From positions 1 to 18,527 of the forward strand of contig JBGQDM010000065.1 in the NCBI GenBank assembly GCA_041495845.1: a stretch of DNA of 18,527 bases, given 5' to 3'. Origin of the DNA: JBGQDM01 sp041495845. Its GTDB lineage: Bacteria; Acidobacteriota; Terriglobia; Terriglobales; Acidobacteriaceae. Below the pieces are notes generated by a model. The model did no database searches. It was not told the DNA's origin and worked only from the letters and a program-made list of their open reading frames with translations. A program made the position numbers and the translations under genes. Shown here piece after piece: positions 7,421 to 14,770 of the stretch. Numbering within the stretch: the first letter of the stretch is position 1; each line of letters opens with the position of its first letter.

Positions 7421-7452
7421 GTCAACTGCGGTCAACGGGAAAGGGAATTGCG

Positions 7453-7611
7453 ATGGCAGCCGGGTTCAATCGTGGAACGGGCATTGCGCTGGGTGTAGGG
7501 CTGGGTGTCGCACTCGGAGTGGCCTTGCATAGCGTGGCCCTCTGGATTGCGGTGGGTGTGGCGTTTGGATTCGTCCTCGGAAGCAGCCGCAGACGCCACG
7601 TGAAAAACTAA
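7453..7611 (+). CDS. Small glycine-rich membrane protein
   Basis: A 52-residue peptide, almost entirely hydrophobic. The glycine pattern GTGIALGVGLGVALGVALHSVALWIAV, broken here for description at residues 8-34, gives one or two tightly packed membrane helices of glycine-zipper type. A short basic tail follows (RRRHVKN at the end). An AAGGGA at 7441-7446 lies six bases before the ATG. An upstream in-frame start near 7390 would fall inside the terminator hairpin and is unlikely. The gene sits between flotillin and pspA. In B. subtilis the small membrane protein LiaI anchors the PspA homologue LiaH, and PspB/PspC do this in enterobacteria, so an anchor role is a reasonable guess. I see no homology that proves it. 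Confidence 0.65.
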   Translation: MAAGFNRGTGIALGVGLGVALGVALHSVALWIAVGVAFGFVLGSSRRRHVKN

Positions 7612-7648
7612 AAGCAACAGCTGAGTCTAGGGCTGGAAGGAGTCGGTT

Positions 7649-8317
7649 ATGGCATTACTCGAACGCGTTTCCACTTTGGTGCGGGCAAATCTGAACGACC
7701 TGATTGACAAGGCCGAGCACCCGGAAAAAATGTTGAAGCAGGTGATCGTCGACATGCAGAACCAGTTGTTGCAGGTGAAAACCCAGGTGGCGCTGGCGCT
7801 GGCGGATCAGCACTTGCTGGAGAAAAAACGGAAAGAGCATGAAGACAACGCCGGTGACTGGATGCGCCGCGCCGAGCTGGCCATCGAGAAGGGGCAGGAA
7901 GATCTGGGGCGGGCGGCGATCGAACGTTCCATGGGTTACAGCGAGATGGGCGAGCGCTTCGCGGAACAGGCAGTAGACCAGAAGTTGCAGGCGGAAAACC
8001 TGAAGACGGCGCTGCGCAAGCTGGAACACAAGATGGCGGAAGCGCAAGCAAAATGCGAACTGCTGTTGGCACAACACCGGCGTTCGCGGGCGCTAGGCAA
8101 GGCGAGCGACGCGCATGCGGCGGCGATTGACGGTTCGAAGGCGGCAGCGTTCGATCGCATGCAACACAAAGTCGCGCACCTGGAAGCGGTGAGCACAGCG
8201 AAAGCAGAACTGGCAGCCGGCGACGAGATGGAGGCGCGGCTGGAAGCACTGGAGAAGCAGGAAAAAATCGAGCGCGTGCTGGTGGAGATCAAAGCGAGGA
8301 AGAGTTTGCCGAGCTAG
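7649..8317 (+). CDS. pspA: PspA/IM30 (Vipp1-like) family phage-shock protein
   Basis: A 222-residue, almost wholly helical protein. The N-terminal amphipathic start MALLERVSTLVRANLNDLIDKAEHPEKML is typical of PspA/IM30, here spread over residues 1-29. Long coiled-coil helices follow to about residue 145 (QLLQVKTQVALALADQ, AIEKGQEDLGRAA), then a linker and a final helix region. Family members oligomerise into ESCRT-III-like assemblies on damaged inner membrane and limit proton leakage. The length matches the family. The start has AAGGAG (7637-7642) six bases upstream. There is no PspF-type activator or PspB/PspC in view; instead the neighbours are a small membrane peptide, a flotillin and an XRE regulator. 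The gene runs head-on into rmuC with only seven bases between the stops. Confidence 0.93.
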   Translation: MALLERVSTLVRANLNDLIDKAEHPEKMLKQVIVDMQNQLLQVKTQVALALADQHLLEKKRKEHEDNAGDWMRRAELAIEKGQEDLGRAAIERSMGYSEMGERFAEQAVDQKLQAENLKTALRKLEHKMAEAQAKCELLLAQHRRSRALGKASDAHAAAIDGSKAAAFDRMQHKVAHLEAVSTAKAELAAGDEMEARLEALEKQEKIERVLVEIKARKSLPS

Positions 8318-8324
8318 AGGCGAT

Positions 8325-9710
8325 CTATTCGACAGCCGAGTGCTTTTCGTCCTCGTCGGTGTCTAGGACGACTTCCTCTCCCCAGTCGAGCTGCAGGTTG
8401 CGAGCGGTGCTGTCCACTGGCTCGAGCTCAGGGATTTCTTCGCTGACAGCGGAGCCGAGCTCACTGAACTTACGAGCGCTGACCAAGACACGCCCTTCCA
8501 GCGATCCAACGGCCTTGTTATAACTCTCGACGGCCCGGTCGAGCCCACCGCCGACTGCCTTGAAGTGGCTGGCTAGGGTGCGCAGCCGTTCGTAGAGTTC
8601 TTTTCCAAGAGCGCTGATTTCCTGCGCGTTGCGCGCGATCGCTTCTTGCCGCCAGCCGTAGGCGACAGCACGCAGCAGCGCAATCAAGGTCGTCGGGGAG
8701 GCAACGATCACCCGCTGACTTACACCCTCTTCGATCAGGCTGGGGTCGTTTTCCAGCGCGGCGCTAAAGAAAGTTTCGCCGGGTAGGAACATGACCACGA
8801 ACTCAGGCGTCGGCTCCAGGTGGTCCCAGTAGGCTTTCGAAGCGAGTTGTCTCAGATGATCGCGGACTTGGCGGGCGTGGGCCACGAGTTTTTCATGCCG
8901 GACCTCGTCGTCCGTTGCTTCCATCGCCTCCAGGTACGCCTGCAGCGGCGTCTTGGCGTCCACCACGACATTCTTACCCCCGGGCAACTTCACGATCACG
9001 TCGGGCCGTAGACGGTGGTCTTCGGTCGTTATCGTTTTCTGTTCGACGAAGTCGCAATAGTTCAACATGCCCGCCATTTCGACGACGCGACGCAACTGGA
9101 TTTCACCCCATCGGCCCCTGACAGATGGGGTACGCAGGGCCTTGACCAGATTGCTGGTTTCGCTGCGCAGGGCCTCCTGGGTGCTCAGGAGTGATTTCAC
9201 TTGGGTCGAGAGCTCACCATAAGCTTGACTACGGGCGGTTTCGAGGGCCTGGACCTGCTTATCAACTTGTTTGAGGGACTCGCTGATTGGGGCGACCAAG
9301 TTCTCCACTTCTTTCTTTCGCGCTTCGAGATCGCCCGCGGCCTGAGTGTGGTGTTTCTGCAGTTCAGTCTTCGCTAGATCGAGGAAGGAAGAATTGTTAT
9401 TGCGGAGCGCATCGGCAGCAAGCTTGCCGAAAGCTTCCCGAAAAGTTTGCTCCGCCTGCGCATAGGAGGCAAGCTTCTCGGCGTGTGCAGATTGCTCCTT
9501 CTCCAAAGCGGTTGTGAGTGATGCCGACTCGATCTGTGCCGCCGTTTTCTCGTCGTTCGCCGCTTTTGCTTCGATTCGAATCGTAGACAGGTCGCGTTCG
9601 AGGGCCTGCAAGTGGTTCTCGAAGACTTGGGAGCGGGAGCGGTACGCGAGAAAGGCGATAACAAACCCCAACAGCGCACCGACCGCCAGAAGCACAAGTG
9701 TGCTTAGCAT
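8325..9710 (-). CDS. rmuC: DNA recombination protein RmuC
   Basis: A 461-residue RmuC-family protein. It has an N-terminal membrane segment (about 4-22) and a coiled-coil stretch (about 30-170). The RmuC nuclease-like domain follows at about 180-400, with conserved RGRWGEIQLRRVVEMAGM, RPDVIVKLPGGKNVVVDAKTPL, YLEA and EFVVMFLPGE. In E. coli RmuC limits recombination at inverted repeats, and the fold is related to PD-(D/E)XK nucleases. The VVVDAK block fits that core. The C-terminus is acidic. The ATG at 9710 has only a weak upstream AAGG. It lies 158 bases downstream of higA on the same strand and probably has its own promoter. The gene converges on pspA. Confidence 0.95.
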   Translation of the reverse strand: MLSTLVLLAVGALLGFVIAFLAYRSRSQVFENHLQALERDLSTIRIEAKAANDEKTAAQIESASLTTALEKEQSAHAEKLASYAQAEQTFREAFGKLAADALRNNNSSFLDLAKTELQKHHTQAAGDLEARKKEVENLVAPISESLKQVDKQVQALETARSQAYGELSTQVKSLLSTQEALRSETSNLVKALRTPSVRGRWGEIQLRRVVEMAGMLNYCDFVEQKTITTEDHRLRPDVIVKLPGGKNVVVDAKTPLQAYLEAMEATDDEVRHEKLVAHARQVRDHLRQLASKAYWDHLEPTPEFVVMFLPGETFFSAALENDPSLIEEGVSQRVIVASPTTLIALLRAVAYGWRQEAIARNAQEISALGKELYERLRTLASHFKAVGGGLDRAVESYNKAVGSLEGRVLVSARKFSELGSAVSEEIPELEPVDSTARNLQLDWGEEVVLDTDEDEKHSAVE

Positions 9711-9725
9711 AATGAGAGGCCTTCG

Positions 9726-9753
9726 ATTCTATTTCATTTCCGCTTCGTTTCAC
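9726..9753 (-). promoter_or_regulatory. Candidate rmuC promoter
   Basis: On the minus strand GTGAAA (9748-9753) and TAGAAT (9726-9731) are separated by 16 bases and lie just upstream of the rmuC ATG. The -10 box is good and the -35 is partial. The rest of 9711-9868 holds only a small inverted repeat (TGTCGC 9826-9831 with GCGACA 9839-9844) without a T tract. Confidence 0.3.
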
Positions 9754-9868
9754 TCGATTTGTCTCAGGGCATCGCTCCAGCTGTGCCCGGACAGGAAGCG
9801 TCAAATCGTGGCCGAATCCCCGCCGTGTCGCAAAGAACGCGACAAGGGCGGACCACAAACGGGCGGCA

Positions 9869-10171
9869 TCAGAAGGCACGGAGCTCTTCCACGTGCTGCC
9901 GCTGAACTTTGATCCTGCTTTCGTTCCTGCGGGCGGCGGCCAGATCGTAGGCGAGTTGCATCCGCAGCCAAGTCTCGGGCGTGCTGCCAAAAGCCTTGGC
10001 CAGCCGGATCGCCATCTCCGGGCTGATCCCAGACTTGCCGTTGACGAGATTGTTCAGGGTTTGACGGGTAACGCCGAGTGCCTTGGCGCCGGCTGTCACG
10101 GAGAGTCCCAATGGTTCCAGGCAGTCTTGGCGTACGATGCGGCCGGGATGCACCGGATTTTTCATGGACAC
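9869..10171 (-). CDS. higA: HigA-family antitoxin
   Basis: A 100-residue XRE-type antitoxin. It begins with the family hallmark NPVHPGRIVRQDCLEPLG. The HTH is LSVTAGAKALGVTRQTLNNLVNG (about 23-45), followed by SPEMAIRLAKAFGSTPETWLRMQLAYDL, which is diagnostic for HigA/VapI-type antitoxins. It would bind HigB and repress the shared promoter. Two starts are possible: GTG at 10171, with GGGGGA eight bases upstream, or ATG at 10165 (two residues shorter), where that spacing becomes 14. I chose the GTG on spacing. The gap to the higB stop is 19 bases. Toxin-before-antitoxin order is normal for higBA. Confidence 0.93.
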   Translation of the reverse strand: MSMKNPVHPGRIVRQDCLEPLGLSVTAGAKALGVTRQTLNNLVNGKSGISPEMAIRLAKAFGSTPETWLRMQLAYDLAAARRNESRIKVQRQHVEELRAF

Positions 10172-10190
10172 GATTCTGTTCCCCCAAGTT

Positions 10191-10469
10191 CTAGTGATAG
10201 TCCGTCAGTTCGACGTCAAAGGCGTCCGTTCCCTCAAAGCGAAAAATAATGCGCCAATTGGCCCGCACCGTTACAGCCCAGAAGCCCTGCCGGTCGCCTT
10301 TGAGCGAGTGCAGGCGGTACCCGGGCAAATCCAGCGCTCGCGGCGCCTGGGCAGAGTCGAGGGCGGTAAGGATGCGTTCCACCGTTTCCACAAGATCAGG
10401 GCGGATTCCTCTCCGGTCGCCGCGCTCATACAGACGTTTAAGGCCACGATGCCGGAAGCTCCGGATCAT
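10191..10469 (-). CDS. higB: HigB-family toxin (RelE-like mRNA interferase)
   Basis: A 92-residue basic protein of the HigB/plasmid killer family. It opens with MIRSFRHRGLKRLYERGD, carries RGIRPDLVETVERILTALD in the centre, and ends with the conserved strands FWAVTVRANWRIIFRFEG, then VELTDYH. Members cleave translated mRNA on the ribosome and are neutralised by HigA. The frame is open upstream to 10565, but only the ATG at 10469 gives the family N-terminus, and it lies immediately downstream of a clear promoter. The first base of the message should be almost at the ATG, so translation may be leaderless. The toxin looks intact. Confidence 0.93.
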   Translation of the reverse strand: MIRSFRHRGLKRLYERGDRRGIRPDLVETVERILTALDSAQAPRALDLPGYRLHSLKGDRQGFWAVTVRANWRIIFRFEGTDAFDVELTDYH

Positions 10470-10476
10470 TTCCCTG

Positions 10477-10505
10477 AGCGTATGCTGACAATTGTCACTT
10501 GTCAA
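10477..10505 (-). promoter_or_regulatory. higBA promoter
   Basis: On the minus strand a perfect -35 TTGACA (10500-10505) and a -10 TACGCT (10477-10482) are separated by exactly 17 bases. The predicted start near 10470 touches the higB ATG. The divergent DUF72 gene starts only 52 bases away. Confidence 0.7.
10486..10497. promoter_or_regulatory. Palindromic operator in the higBA promoter
   Basis: TGACAATTGTCA is a perfect 12-bp palindrome placed wholly between the -35 and -10 boxes. The half-site TGACA occurs again within the -35 box. HigA autorepression through a palindrome over the promoter is known for this family, so this is the likely HigA/HigBA site. Binding is inferred. Confidence 0.65.
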
Positions 10506-10521
10506 CCAGGGCGGCGATAGA

Positions 10522-11475
10522 ATGCATCTGCCGATGGGCGTTCCGCGATCAATCCGCGTAGGCATTGCCGGCTGGTCCTATCGGGACTGGGAAGGCGTGG
10601 TGTATCCCGTTGGGATGCAGCGTCGCAAGCAGCATCCGCTGGAACTGCTGGCGCGCTGCTTTGATCTGGTGGAGATCAACAGTTCGTTTTACGGGCATAT
10701 CCGGCCGGAACACGCCAAGCTGTGGTGCCTGAAGGCGGCGGCGGTGAATCCGGAGTTCACGTTCACCGCCAAACTGCACCGGTCGTTCACCCATTCACCA
10801 TTCGCGGAGACGGAGCCGACCTCGGCTGCGTCCATCCGGCCCGGGGATGACGATGAAGCCCGAGCCAAAGAAGGTCTGGATGTGCTGGCAGCACAGGGCC
10901 GGCTGAGCGCGTTGCTGATCCAGTTCCCGTTTTCTTTCAAGAACACGGCACTGAACCGCGAGTATCTGGAATGGTTGCTGCGCGAGTTTATCGAGTATCC
11001 GCGGGCGGTGGAGGTGCGGCATGAAAGCTGGAACAATACTGAGGTCCTAGCGGCGTTGGCGCGGCACAACGTAGCGTTCTGCAATATTGACCAACCGCTG
11101 CTGGGACGCTCCCTGGCGCCGACGGAGCACGTGACGTCTGCCATTGGCTACGTTCGCCTGCATGGCCGCAACTACGACCAGTGGTTCGCGTCGGAGCGGG
11201 TCGAAGATCGCTACAACTACCTTTATAGCGAGCAGGAGTTGGAAGGCTGGAAAGAAAAAATCGAGCGTGTGGCGGAGACGGCGCAGACGACTCTGGTGGT
11301 GACGAACAACCATTTCTTCGGCAAAGCAGCGGTGAATGCGCTGCAACTGAAACACCTGCTGACCGGCCAGACGGTGACGGCACCGGAGCCGCTGCTCAAA
11401 CACTATCCGGAGCTCAAGAAAATCTCGCGACCGCTGGCCGATCTGTCCGGTCCAGATCTGCCTTTGCTGGCGTGA
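10522..11475 (+). CDS. DUF72 (YecE-like) TIM-barrel protein
   Basis: A 317-residue protein of the DUF72/YecE family, of unknown biochemical role. Conserved elements are IRVGIAGWSYRDWEGVVYP near the N-terminus, FDLVEINSSFYG, FTFTAKLHRSFTH, LIQFPFSF, RAVEVRHESW, YVRLHGRN, then VVTNNHFFGKAAVNAL and LKHL. This strand-helix rhythm fits a TIM barrel, and the family has been compared with sugar isomerase and nuclease barrels. A TTG start at 10492 would add ten residues but lies inside the higBA operator. The ATG at 10522 gives the usual family N-terminus and has a modest GGCGG seven bases upstream. It diverges from higB and may be affected by HigA binding nearby. Confidence 0.9.
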   Translation: MHLPMGVPRSIRVGIAGWSYRDWEGVVYPVGMQRRKQHPLELLARCFDLVEINSSFYGHIRPEHAKLWCLKAAAVNPEFTFTAKLHRSFTHSPFAETEPTSAASIRPGDDDEARAKEGLDVLAAQGRLSALLIQFPFSFKNTALNREYLEWLLREFIEYPRAVEVRHESWNNTEVLAALARHNVAFCNIDQPLLGRSLAPTEHVTSAIGYVRLHGRNYDQWFASERVEDRYNYLYSEQELEGWKEKIERVAETAQTTLVVTNNHFFGKAAVNALQLKHLLTGQTVTAPEPLLKHYPELKKISRPLADLSGPDLPLLA

Positions 11476-11567
11476 ATCCCTTCCGCGGCGGAACTTTGTC
11501 CAGGCGCCTTGCGTACCTTCCCTCAGACACCGGTGAGTAAGGCCGGGAGTCGGTGAAGGGGTGGGTT

Positions 11568-11684
11568 ATGGACGCAAGATTCAATGACTTTATCGATAGC
11601 GTGAGATGGCGGGTAGCGTTGAACCTGACGGCGTTTGTGCTCTGGCTGGCGGCGTCTTATGGGTTACTGGCCGCGGCTTCGTAA
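11568..11684 (+). CDS. Small single-pass membrane peptide, unknown
   Basis: A 38-residue ORF. A charged amphipathic start (MDARFNDFIDSVRWRV) leads into one hydrophobic helix (about 16-37, ALNLTAFVLWLAASYGLL). GAAGGGG (11555-11561) lies six bases before the ATG, a reasonable ribosome binding site. The stop is TAA. I recognise no family. It lies alone between the DUF72 and TonB-domain genes. The stretch 11476-11756 otherwise shows only a 13-base near-palindrome at 11481-11493. Confidence 0.4.
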   Translation: MDARFNDFIDSVRWRVALNLTAFVLWLAASYGLLAAAS

Positions 11685-11756
11685 TGGCACGGGCGGGCCA
11701 GTTCCAGTGACCATGGTACCGTTTTGGTAGATGCCGCTGTGGAGCTACGCTGGAGC

Positions 11757-12113
11757 ATGGCTTTCTGGGCCCATCACGGCATTCGGTTCGCCGAGTGGAG
11801 GCGGTTATTGCCCCTGCTGTTGGCGGCGGCCTGCTTCGCGCCTGCGGGACTCGCGCAAGAACCCGCTCTCTCAGATACGCGGCCGGTAAAGAAGTATGTC
11901 AAACCTACCGTGCCGGAATTTGCACGCCGCATGCAGCTTCGCGGCATGGTGCGACTGCAGGCCACGGTTTTGCCCTCCGGAAAAGTCGCCGAAGTGAAGG
12001 CGCTCGGCGGCAATCCTGTGTTGGTGCAGGCGGGTAAGTCGGCACTTGAATCCTGGATTTTTGAAACCGGAAACCAGACGACCACCACCGTCGTCACGCT
12101 GAGTTTCAACTGA
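11757..12113 (+). CDS. Secreted TonB C-terminal domain protein
   Basis: A 118-residue exported protein. The N-terminus has a basic region, a hydrophobic core RRLLPLLLAAACFAPAG and a likely signal peptidase site after GLA (residue 33 or so). A short linker (QEPALSDTRPVKKYVKP) leads to a TonB C-terminal/energy-transducer fold: VPEFARRMQLRGMVRLQATVLPSGKVAEVKALGGNPVLVQAGKSAL, here read as separate strands, and a final SWIFETG...VVTLSF. Full TonB has a membrane anchor and a proline-rich spacer; both are lacking, so this is a free periplasmic domain. An upstream TTG (11724) would extend it in frame, but the ATG gives a better signal peptide. No TonB partners are nearby. It converges on ispG with six bases between stops. 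Confidence 0.75.
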   Translation: MAFWAHHGIRFAEWRRLLPLLLAAACFAPAGLAQEPALSDTRPVKKYVKPTVPEFARRMQLRGMVRLQATVLPSGKVAEVKALGGNPVLVQAGKSALESWIFETGNQTTTTVVTLSFN

Positions 12114-12119
12114 CGGCGC

Positions 12120-13361
12120 TCAAACCTGGCTGGTGACTTCTTCGCGTGCGGCGTAGTGCGAATCCACGTACGTGTCCAGAATCTTGATGAACTCGGCGAC
12201 GATGTGTTCGCCCTTCAGGGTAACGAACAAGCGGCCGTCCACGTAGACCGGGGCCTTGGGCGCTTCGGAGGTTCCGGGCAGGGAAATGCCAATGTTGGAA
12301 TGTTTCGATTCGCCCGGGCCGTTGACCACGCAGCCCATGACTGCGACCTTCATTTCTTCCACGCCGGAATACTTGTTTTTCCACTGCGGCATTTGCTCGC
12401 GCAGGTAGCCCTGGATCTGTTGCGCCATCTCCTGGAAGAACGTGCTGGTGGTGCGGCCGCAGCCGGGGCAGGCGGTGACCTGCGGCATAAAGCTGCGAAT
12501 TCCAACCGACTGCAGAATCTGCTGCGCGCACTGCACTTCTTCGCGGCGGTCGCCGTTGGGCAGCGGCGTGAGCGAGACGCGGATGGTATCGCCGATCCCT
12601 TCCTGCAGCAGGGGCGCGAGAGCGGCGGCGGAGGCCACCATGCCTTTCATTCCCATGCCGGCTTCCGTCAAACCCAGGTGCAACGGATACTGACAGCGGG
12701 CGGCGAGCACGCGGTAGACGTCAATCAGATCCTGCACGCCGCTGACTTTGGCGCTGAGGATGATCTGGTCAGGACGCAGGCCATATTTCTCCGCCAGCGC
12801 GGCTGACTCCATTGCGCTCACCACCATGGCTTCCATGGTGACTTCGCGAGCGTCTTTGGGCTCCGCGAGACGTGAGTTCTCATCCATCATGCGCGTCAGC
12901 AACGCCTGGTCCAGCGATCCCCAGTTCACGCCAATGCGTACCGGCTTCTGGTTCTCGACTGCGACTTCAATCATGGCGCGAAAGTTGGAGTCATCCTTGC
13001 GGCCAATGCTGACGTTGCCGGGATTGATGCGGTACTTGGCCAGCGCGCGAGCGCATTCCGGATACTTCTTGAGCAGGATGTGCCCGTTGTAATGGAAATC
13101 GCCGATGATGGGAACGCGCACGCCGATCTTGTCGAGGCCTTCCACCACGTGGGGCAGGGCAGCGGCAGCTTCGTCGTTGTTCACGGTCACGCGGACGAGC
13201 TCGGATCCGGCGCGAGCCAGCTCGGCGACCTGCTTCACCGTGCCGGGAATGTCGGCGGTGTCGGTGTTGGTCATGGACTGGACGACCACCGGAGCGCTGC
13301 TGCCGACACGCACTCCACCCACGTCGGCGGTATGAGTTTTTCTGCGTTGAATGGTGGCCAT
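12120..13361 (-). CDS. ispG: 4-hydroxy-3-methylbut-2-enyl diphosphate synthase
   Basis: A 413-residue IspG (GcpE), the iron-sulfur enzyme of the penultimate step of the MEP isoprenoid pathway, converting MEcPP to HMBPP. The N-terminus IQRRKTHTADVGGVRVG and VVVQSMTNTDTADI are diagnostic for the TIM-barrel part. The [4Fe-4S] ligands are visible as Cys298 and Cys301 in CPGCGR and Cys344 in GCVVNGPGE, with the conserved Glu351. Length is normal for the single-insert bacterial type. The frame is open to 13493. I start at the ATG at 13361, which matches the family; the ATGs at 13379 and 13382 would add six or seven residues. None has a good ribosome site. It follows rseP with about 80 bases between and closes the minus-strand lipid cluster. 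Confidence 0.95.
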   Translation of the reverse strand: MATIQRRKTHTADVGGVRVGSSAPVVVQSMTNTDTADIPGTVKQVAELARAGSELVRVTVNNDEAAAALPHVVEGLDKIGVRVPIIGDFHYNGHILLKKYPECARALAKYRINPGNVSIGRKDDSNFRAMIEVAVENQKPVRIGVNWGSLDQALLTRMMDENSRLAEPKDAREVTMEAMVVSAMESAALAEKYGLRPDQIILSAKVSGVQDLIDVYRVLAARCQYPLHLGLTEAGMGMKGMVASAAALAPLLQEGIGDTIRVSLTPLPNGDRREEVQCAQQILQSVGIRSFMPQVTACPGCGRTTSTFFQEMAQQIQGYLREQMPQWKNKYSGVEEMKVAVMGCVVNGPGESKHSNIGISLPGTSEAPKAPVYVDGRLFVTLKGEHIVAEFIKILDTYVDSHYAAREEVTSQV

Positions 13362-13443
13362 AAGAGAAGCGGTAGACATCATTTTAGCACGCAAAAATGC
13401 GGGGATGGTGCTCGGGGGGCTTCCCTCCTGCGGCGGTCCGTGC

Positions 13444-14769
13444 TTACAGCCGCAGCAGCTTGCTGATGTCGTTAAAGATGACCATGCTGGCAAACACCAC
13501 CAGGAAGACGAACGCGGCTTGATAAATACGTTCCTTGACCACTAGGTTGATGTCGCGCTGGATCAGGCCTTCGATCAGCAGCAAGAGAATGACACCGCCG
13601 TCGAGGATAGGAATGGGCAGCAGGTTGAAGATGCCCAGTTGCAGGCTGATGCGCCAGGTGAGATCGAGGGTGGGGAACCAGCCCTTTTCTTGCACCGCTT
13701 CGCCGGCCACCTGCGCAATGCGGAGAGGGCCGTCAATCTGCCGCATGGAGACGCGGCGCTGGATGAGCTTCTCAATCAGTTCCAGGGCGAGGAAGGAACT
13801 CTTGCGGTTCTCTTCGAGTGATTTGTCCAGGGCGAGACCGAAGGGCAGCTTCTGCACATTCAGCGCGTTGGAATGGATGATGCCGACGCGATAATGTTTT
13901 TGCGAGATGCCCGGAACATCAGCGAGCGTGGGTTGCATCTGCAACTGGACGGGTTGGCCATGGCGGAGCACAGTGAGTTGGAGCGGCTGCCCCTTCTGCT
14001 TCTGTAAGTAGGAGATCATGGCAGGCCAGGAGCGCACCGGGTGGCCATCGGCTGAGGTGACCTCATCGCCGGGCTGGACGCCGGCCTTCGCGGCAGGCAT
14101 TTCTTTCTCGACTTGCGTGACCACGACCGCCTCATCGGGGTACCAGCCCGCATAACCCTGGCGGTCAAGCCCCTTGGGCACCGGCGTCAGAGAAACCTCA
14201 ATCGTCTGCTTTCCTCGTTGCACCGCCAGCGGTAAGGCATGGCCCGGGCTCAGCAATTCTTTGTACAAAGTCTGTTCCCAAGTGGGGTCCTGGATGCCAT
14301 CGATGAGGGTGATGCGGTCGCCCTGTTGCAAGCCGGCCTTGGCGGCGGCGCTGTCCTCTTCCACGTAACCGATCACCGCGAGCTGGTCAAAGATGGCCGG
14401 GCGGGAGTAGTGGAACATGTTGATGGCGGTGAGCAGGCCAATGGCCAGCGCAATATTCATGGCCGGTCCAGCAATGGCGATGAGAAAGCGGTGCCAGCGC
14501 GGATGGGACATGAACTCGCGCGGATCGTTGCTGTGCTCGTCCATCGGGTTCTCGCCGCTCATCTTGACGTAGCCGCCGAGAGGGATGGCGCAAACCTTGT
14601 AGTCCGTTTCCCCGCGCCGGGTGCCAAACAGCCGCGGACCGAAACCAATGGAGAAGGCTTCCACGCGCACGCCCAACAGCTTGGCCATGGCGAAATGGCC
14701 GAACTCATGGATGACCACGAGCACGCCGAGAACACCGATAAACGCGAGCGGGTAGCTAAGTATGGACAA
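13444..14769 (-). CDS. rseP: RseP-type site-2 intramembrane zinc protease
   Basis: A 441-residue M50 metalloprotease of the inner membrane. Zinc ligands are in the first helix as HEFGH (His21, Glu22, His25), and the third ligand is Asp390 in LLPIPILDGG near the C-terminus. Two PDZ domains lie between (about 110-290). The first follows DQLAVIGYVEEDSAAAKAGLQQGDRI and the second AVVVTQVEKEMPAAKAGVQPGDEV. Family members cut anti-sigma factors and remnant signal peptides. The start is TTG at 14769, one base after the dxr stop. AAAGGA at 14776-14781 is six bases upstream and no ATG is available in frame before HEFGH. Its place after dxr in the uppS-cdsA cluster is the classic arrangement. Confidence 0.95.
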   Translation of the reverse strand: MSILSYPLAFIGVLGVLVVIHEFGHFAMAKLLGVRVEAFSIGFGPRLFGTRRGETDYKVCAIPLGGYVKMSGENPMDEHSNDPREFMSHPRWHRFLIAIAGPAMNIALAIGLLTAINMFHYSRPAIFDQLAVIGYVEEDSAAAKAGLQQGDRITLIDGIQDPTWEQTLYKELLSPGHALPLAVQRGKQTIEVSLTPVPKGLDRQGYAGWYPDEAVVVTQVEKEMPAAKAGVQPGDEVTSADGHPVRSWPAMISYLQKQKGQPLQLTVLRHGQPVQLQMQPTLADVPGISQKHYRVGIIHSNALNVQKLPFGLALDKSLEENRKSSFLALELIEKLIQRRVSMRQIDGPLRIAQVAGEAVQEKGWFPTLDLTWRISLQLGIFNLLPIPILDGGVILLLLIEGLIQRDINLVVKERIYQAAFVFLVVFASMVIFNDISKLLRL

Positions 14770-14770
14770 G

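Noticed and set aside
6010..7425. A 471-residue open frame, plus a 391-residue one, on the strand opposite the flotillin gene
   Set aside because: The translations are biased toward His/Leu/Arg or Ser/Ala, as expected from the reverse of Gln/Glu/Ala-rich coiled-coil codons, with no domain, ribosome site or promoter.
9826..9844. Small inverted repeat after higA as a terminator
   Set aside because: Only six pairs with a seven-base loop and no T tract; kept as a note under the rmuC promoter.
10492..10521. TTG start for the DUF72 protein
   Set aside because: It lies inside the higBA operator and adds ten residues outside the usual family N-terminus.
11481..11493. Near-palindrome after the DUF72 gene as a terminator
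   Set aside because: TTCCGC and GCGGAA are separated by a single base, so no hairpin loop can form, and no T tract follows.
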